Positions 61,278 through 64,000 of a DNA stretch of 64,000 nt are shown here, in pieces. The notes beneath the pieces were generated by a model, which had not been told where the DNA came from, ran no database searches, and worked only from the letters and a program-made list of their open reading frames with translations. Origin of the DNA: CAVRCA01 sp965218045 (GTDB lineage Bacteria; Pseudomonadota; Alphaproteobacteria; Acetobacterales; Acetobacteraceae); contig CBDCJX010000008.1 in assembly GCA_965218045.1 (NCBI GenBank), positions 445,654 through 509,653 on the forward strand, given 5' to 3'. Numbering within the stretch: the first letter of the stretch is position 1; each line of letters starts with the position of its first letter. Position numbers and translations under genes: made by a program.

Positions 61278-63312
61278 ATGGCTGCTGTCATGACAGTCCA
61301 GCCGTTGGCTCCAAGGCCGTCACCTCATATGCTTGCCGCTTGGTCGCCCCCAAAACAATTCGTAGACGGCAAGGAGAATCGTCCCGTTCTCAAGCAACTT
61401 CAACAGTCCGCTCCACCAGCACGCTCGCGACGAGATCGGCCCTGTGACGGTTGTCGAAGACGCAAAAGCAAATGCGTTCTACAGGAGTCTCGTAAATGTG
61501 TTCTCTGCGAATTCCATAAACAGGACTGCACCTTTGTGGAGAACGCTCAGCCCAGGAAACGCAAAGTCGACGACGGCACCAAGGCCAGTAGTCCGCCAAA
61601 GTCAAGTCCGACAACTTCGAGCAGCTCTACAACAACGTCGCCTCGACAGCAATCGAGACCGGTTGCACCTAAGGGTGCATCTGCATCTTCTATCCACACT
61701 CATGTACCCTCCACTGTGGACGAAAGCCTTAGCCTTCAGCGCCACAGGCACTGCAAGTATCTGGGTCAGACGACTGGACTGGATGCGTCTCTCATAGGAC
61801 TGGGCTCATTCAACGACAAGAATGAGACTGCTTCTCAAGTCGGTACTCTGAGGCAGGTCACTACCGACGAGTACTTCAGCATTCACGCAGATGCCGATGT
61901 ACCGATCCCGGACGACGAAGCTCGCGCTCTTGCAGAAATCGAATCCATAGTCGGCCACCATGCATCTGCGTTGATCGACGTATACTTTCGACATGTTCAC
62001 CCCAGCTACCCGATTATTCAGAAGAAAGTCTTCTTGGACCGGCACAGACATGGTGACAAGCAATTCAACCCACCGCTGCTAGCTGCTATGTACCTGCTTG
62101 CTTTGGGCTGGTGGTCTCACGAACCGAATCTCGCGAGGCATCCGAAGCCCGATATGGGACGCTTAGAGTACATCGCAATCACGAGCCTGACTGTTGCTAT
62201 GCAGAGGCCCAAGATCTCCGCCGTGCAAGCTGGCCTACTTTTGCTGCAACGCTCAAAATCAAGCACCTGGACTCTCACCGTGCAACTTGTAGCGCTTGCG
62301 CAGGACATTGGTCTGCACCCTTGATTGCTCCGAATGGTCGATACCGCTCTGGGAGCGCCGACTGCGCAAGCGGCTCGCGTGGGCGTTATACATGCAAGAC
62401 AAATGGAGCGCTCTCATGCACGGCCGACCTTCCCACATCAATGCAGCAGATTGGGCTGTCCACCCACCAGTCGAGGAGGACTTTGATGAAAGCATTGCAT
62501 CCGATAAGGACACCCCAGACGATGAAACTGCCAAAGGCCGAATCCTCTTCATGCAAATGATAGCCCTAACATCCATCATGGCCGAAGTCTGCGCAACCTT
62601 CTACTCCCAAACCGCCAAAGCCGAATACGCTCACGCCGGTCGACACGCAACCCAACTCGTCCTCAACCGCGCCAAACCCGTCCAAATCAGACTAAAAGAC
62701 TGGTTCTCACGCCTCCCCTCTGAATGCAAAATGGACGCCTACACCCCTGGCCAACTCTCAAGTAACGGCTATCTGCATCTGGGGTACTTCGCGACCGAAA
62801 TCTCAATCCACCGTCGCATTGTCCAGTCCCTCGACCCCTCCACCGCGGATCCGTATATGCTCTACATCTGCCGCTCAGCCGCTAAGACTCGCCTTATCAG
62901 CGCTATGGACTTCGTAAACCGTCTCAGACCCGAGCATCTGAATTCTTTCTGGTATTTCGCTTCCACGTCTAATTTCTCGCTTATTGGGACTTTTGGGGCG
63001 TTGCTTATGGCTACTAGTCCTGCGAAGGAGGAAGCGGAGTTTTATCGCTCGAGGTTGAGGGAGTTTAAGTGGACGCTTAGTGTTAGTACGGAGAAAGCGG
63101 CTTGGATGAAGGGGGCGGTGGAGATGTTGGATGCGAATTTGGAGTTGTTGAGGGGGTTGCCGGAGAAGAGGGGGGCTGTGCCTATGCAGAGGCCGGTGCA
63201 GGCGCCGAGGTTTAGGCAGGAGGACTCGATGGTTTCTGGAAGCTTTCGGGATGGGTATGAGTTGGAGGGGATCGATGAGGATGAGATGGATGTTGATGAG
63301 TTTGATGAGTAG
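61278..63312 (+). CDS. Zn2Cys6 fungal-specific transcription factor, with one apparent frameshift
   Basis: A nuclear DNA-binding regulator of about 677 residues. The binuclear zinc cluster uses Cys56, 59, 66, 74, 77 and 84 (PCDGCRRRKSKCVLQ, then SRKCVLCEFHKQDC), followed by a basic linker and a Ser/Thr-rich spacer. The middle-homology domain starts near SALIDVYFRHVHPSYPIIQK and reaches LVALAQDIGLHP at 62320. The raw frame stops there, but dropping one base of the CCCTT at 62318-62322 continues as DCSEWSIPLWERRLRKRLAW, the expected next motif. The C-terminal end is acidic (DEDEMDVDEFDE). Targets are unknown. Confidence 0.82.
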
Positions 63313-63413
63313 GATACCCATTTGAAGGCGAGATTGCGTGGTATGGGGTAAGAGGGGTTATTTAGAGGCTAGATCATAAATGGGCCATGAACGGATACGA
63401 ACTTGGAATAACG

Positions 63414-64000
63414 TCATGTTTTCTCTTGTTCCTCTATATGCGTTGGCATTACTGGAGCCGATGCAGCGCCGTTCTCAGCACCGCCTACAGTATCTTCTCT
63501 ATCCAACCCAGCACTTAGCCTTGCCTGTTTCGCCTGACGCTTCATTTGCCGCTTACTCACCGGCTTTTCTACCATCCCCAAACTCGTAACCGGAGTACTG
63601 TTTCCACCATCCTCCATAACCTCAGCCTTCCTCTTCTTCTGTCCATTGAGCGCCTGTTGCTTGCCTTTACCCTTCTTCCCTTTCTCACGCTCAACTTCCC
63701 CGCCCTTCGCAGTTTCCAGCGGTTTCTCCCCACCATAAACAACATCGATAACACCCCTATAACTCGTCCTCTTCATCTTCGCAGCAACCACCACGGCTCG
63801 GCACTCTTTACTCATCGCCTCGTACCCCTTCTCTTGTCCCAATCCCCAAATGGAGGCGAGATTTATCGCATCCCAAGGCCCCCTCAACGCTACCGCGTTC
63901 CGAGCTTCGGAACTTATGATCAGTCCTCGTCGGCGACTCGCGCGGATGAGTTGGGTGGCGTTGCTGATTAGATTCCGACGCATACTGTTGTCGCCAGCTA
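63414..64000 (-). CDS. RNase P protein subunit p30 (Rpp1-like), C-terminal part, runs off the right edge
   Basis: At least 194 residues of the C-terminus. RRNLISNATQLIRASRRRGL, then IISSEARNAVALRGPWDAIN and GVIDVVYGGEK match the end of the TIM-barrel domain of RNase P/MRP subunit p30. A lysine-rich tail (EREKGKKGKGKQQALNGQKK) and a basic stretch SKRQMKRQAKQAR follow, fitting a nuclear protein that helps process pre-tRNA 5' ends. The frame continues beyond 64,000, so the start is not in this window. Confidence 0.85.
   Translation of the reverse strand, partial: AGDNSMRRNLISNATQLIRASRRRGLIISSEARNAVALRGPWDAINLASIWGLGQEKGYEAMSKECRAVVVAAKMKRTSYRGVIDVVYGGEKPLETAKGGEVEREKGKKGKGKQQALNGQKKRKAEVMEDGGNSTPVTSLGMVEKPVSKRQMKRQAKQARLSAGLDREDTVGGAENGAASAPVMPTHIEEQEKT

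Noticed and set aside
55240..64000. Natural transfer of fungal DNA into the bacterium
   Set aside because: The join cuts both a bacterial and an intron-bearing fungal gene mid-protein, and several kilobases of ordinary fungal genes follow to the window edge, which fits a chimera better.

Overview
The window is a chimera of two unrelated genomes joined near position 55,240. Positions 1 to about 55,240 are very GC-rich bacterial DNA: tightly packed genes, 4-bp stop/start overlaps, GTG and TTG starts and Shine-Dalgarno sites. The gene content (system I cytochrome c maturation, PQQ enzymes, aerobic-type cobalamin genes) suggests an alphaproteobacterium, probably Rhodospirillales/Acetobacteraceae; that placement is an inference from protein style. 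Positions from about 55,240 to 64,000 are much lower in GC, with short GT-AG introns, a Zn2Cys6 regulator and an RNase P p30 gene. This part is a filamentous ascomycete, perhaps a Dothideomycete. The join cuts cobN on the left and a fungal thioredoxin-fold gene on the right, each in mid-sequence, so it is best read as a library or assembly artefact.

Bacterial layout: (1) 1-2640, a decayed accessory patch. It holds an IS3-family remnant and a broken N6-adenine DNA methyltransferase, split by an intact 1,422-bp IS256-family element with an 8-bp target duplication. (2) 2811-7508, a catabolic set: D-aminoacylase-like amidohydrolase, carboxymuconolactone decarboxylase-like protein, and a two-subunit molybdenum hydroxylase. 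(3) 7483-15383, a compact lipid or polyene-type biosynthetic cluster: methyltransferase, acyl carrier protein, AMP ligase, hot-dog dehydratase, acyltransferase, LolA-like protein, MMPL exporter and ketosynthase. (4) 15654-20953, ccmCDEFGHI and a DUF1674 gene. (5) 21034-24449, a second amidohydrolase, a cysteine-rich exported protein, a methyltransferase and a CobC-like phosphatase. (6) 24520-33572, a PQQ locus: beta-propeller, periplasmic binding protein, cytochrome c, a PQQ dehydrogenase with an unusual metal site, unknown exported proteins, and an ExbB/ExbD-like trio. (7) 33748-43544, an integrase, glutathione transferase, OsmC, LysR regulator, DUF2382 stress proteins with a hairpin-repeat spacer, a universal stress protein and an ion transporter. 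(8) 43569 to about 55,240, a cobalamin corrin-ring cluster from cobS to a truncated cobN, with cbiD and cobK on the opposite strand.

Fungal layout: a spliced thioredoxin-fold gene, a TPR-repeat gene, a minus-strand protein with an acidic tract, about 1.8 kb with no recognisable gene, a Zn2Cys6 transcription factor, and the 3' part of an RNase P p30/Rpp1 gene running off the right edge.

Four conserved genes (cobS, cobH, the TPR gene and the Zn2Cys6 gene) each carry one apparent extra base in a short homopolymer. They occur on both sides of the join and look like sequencing errors rather than true pseudogenes.
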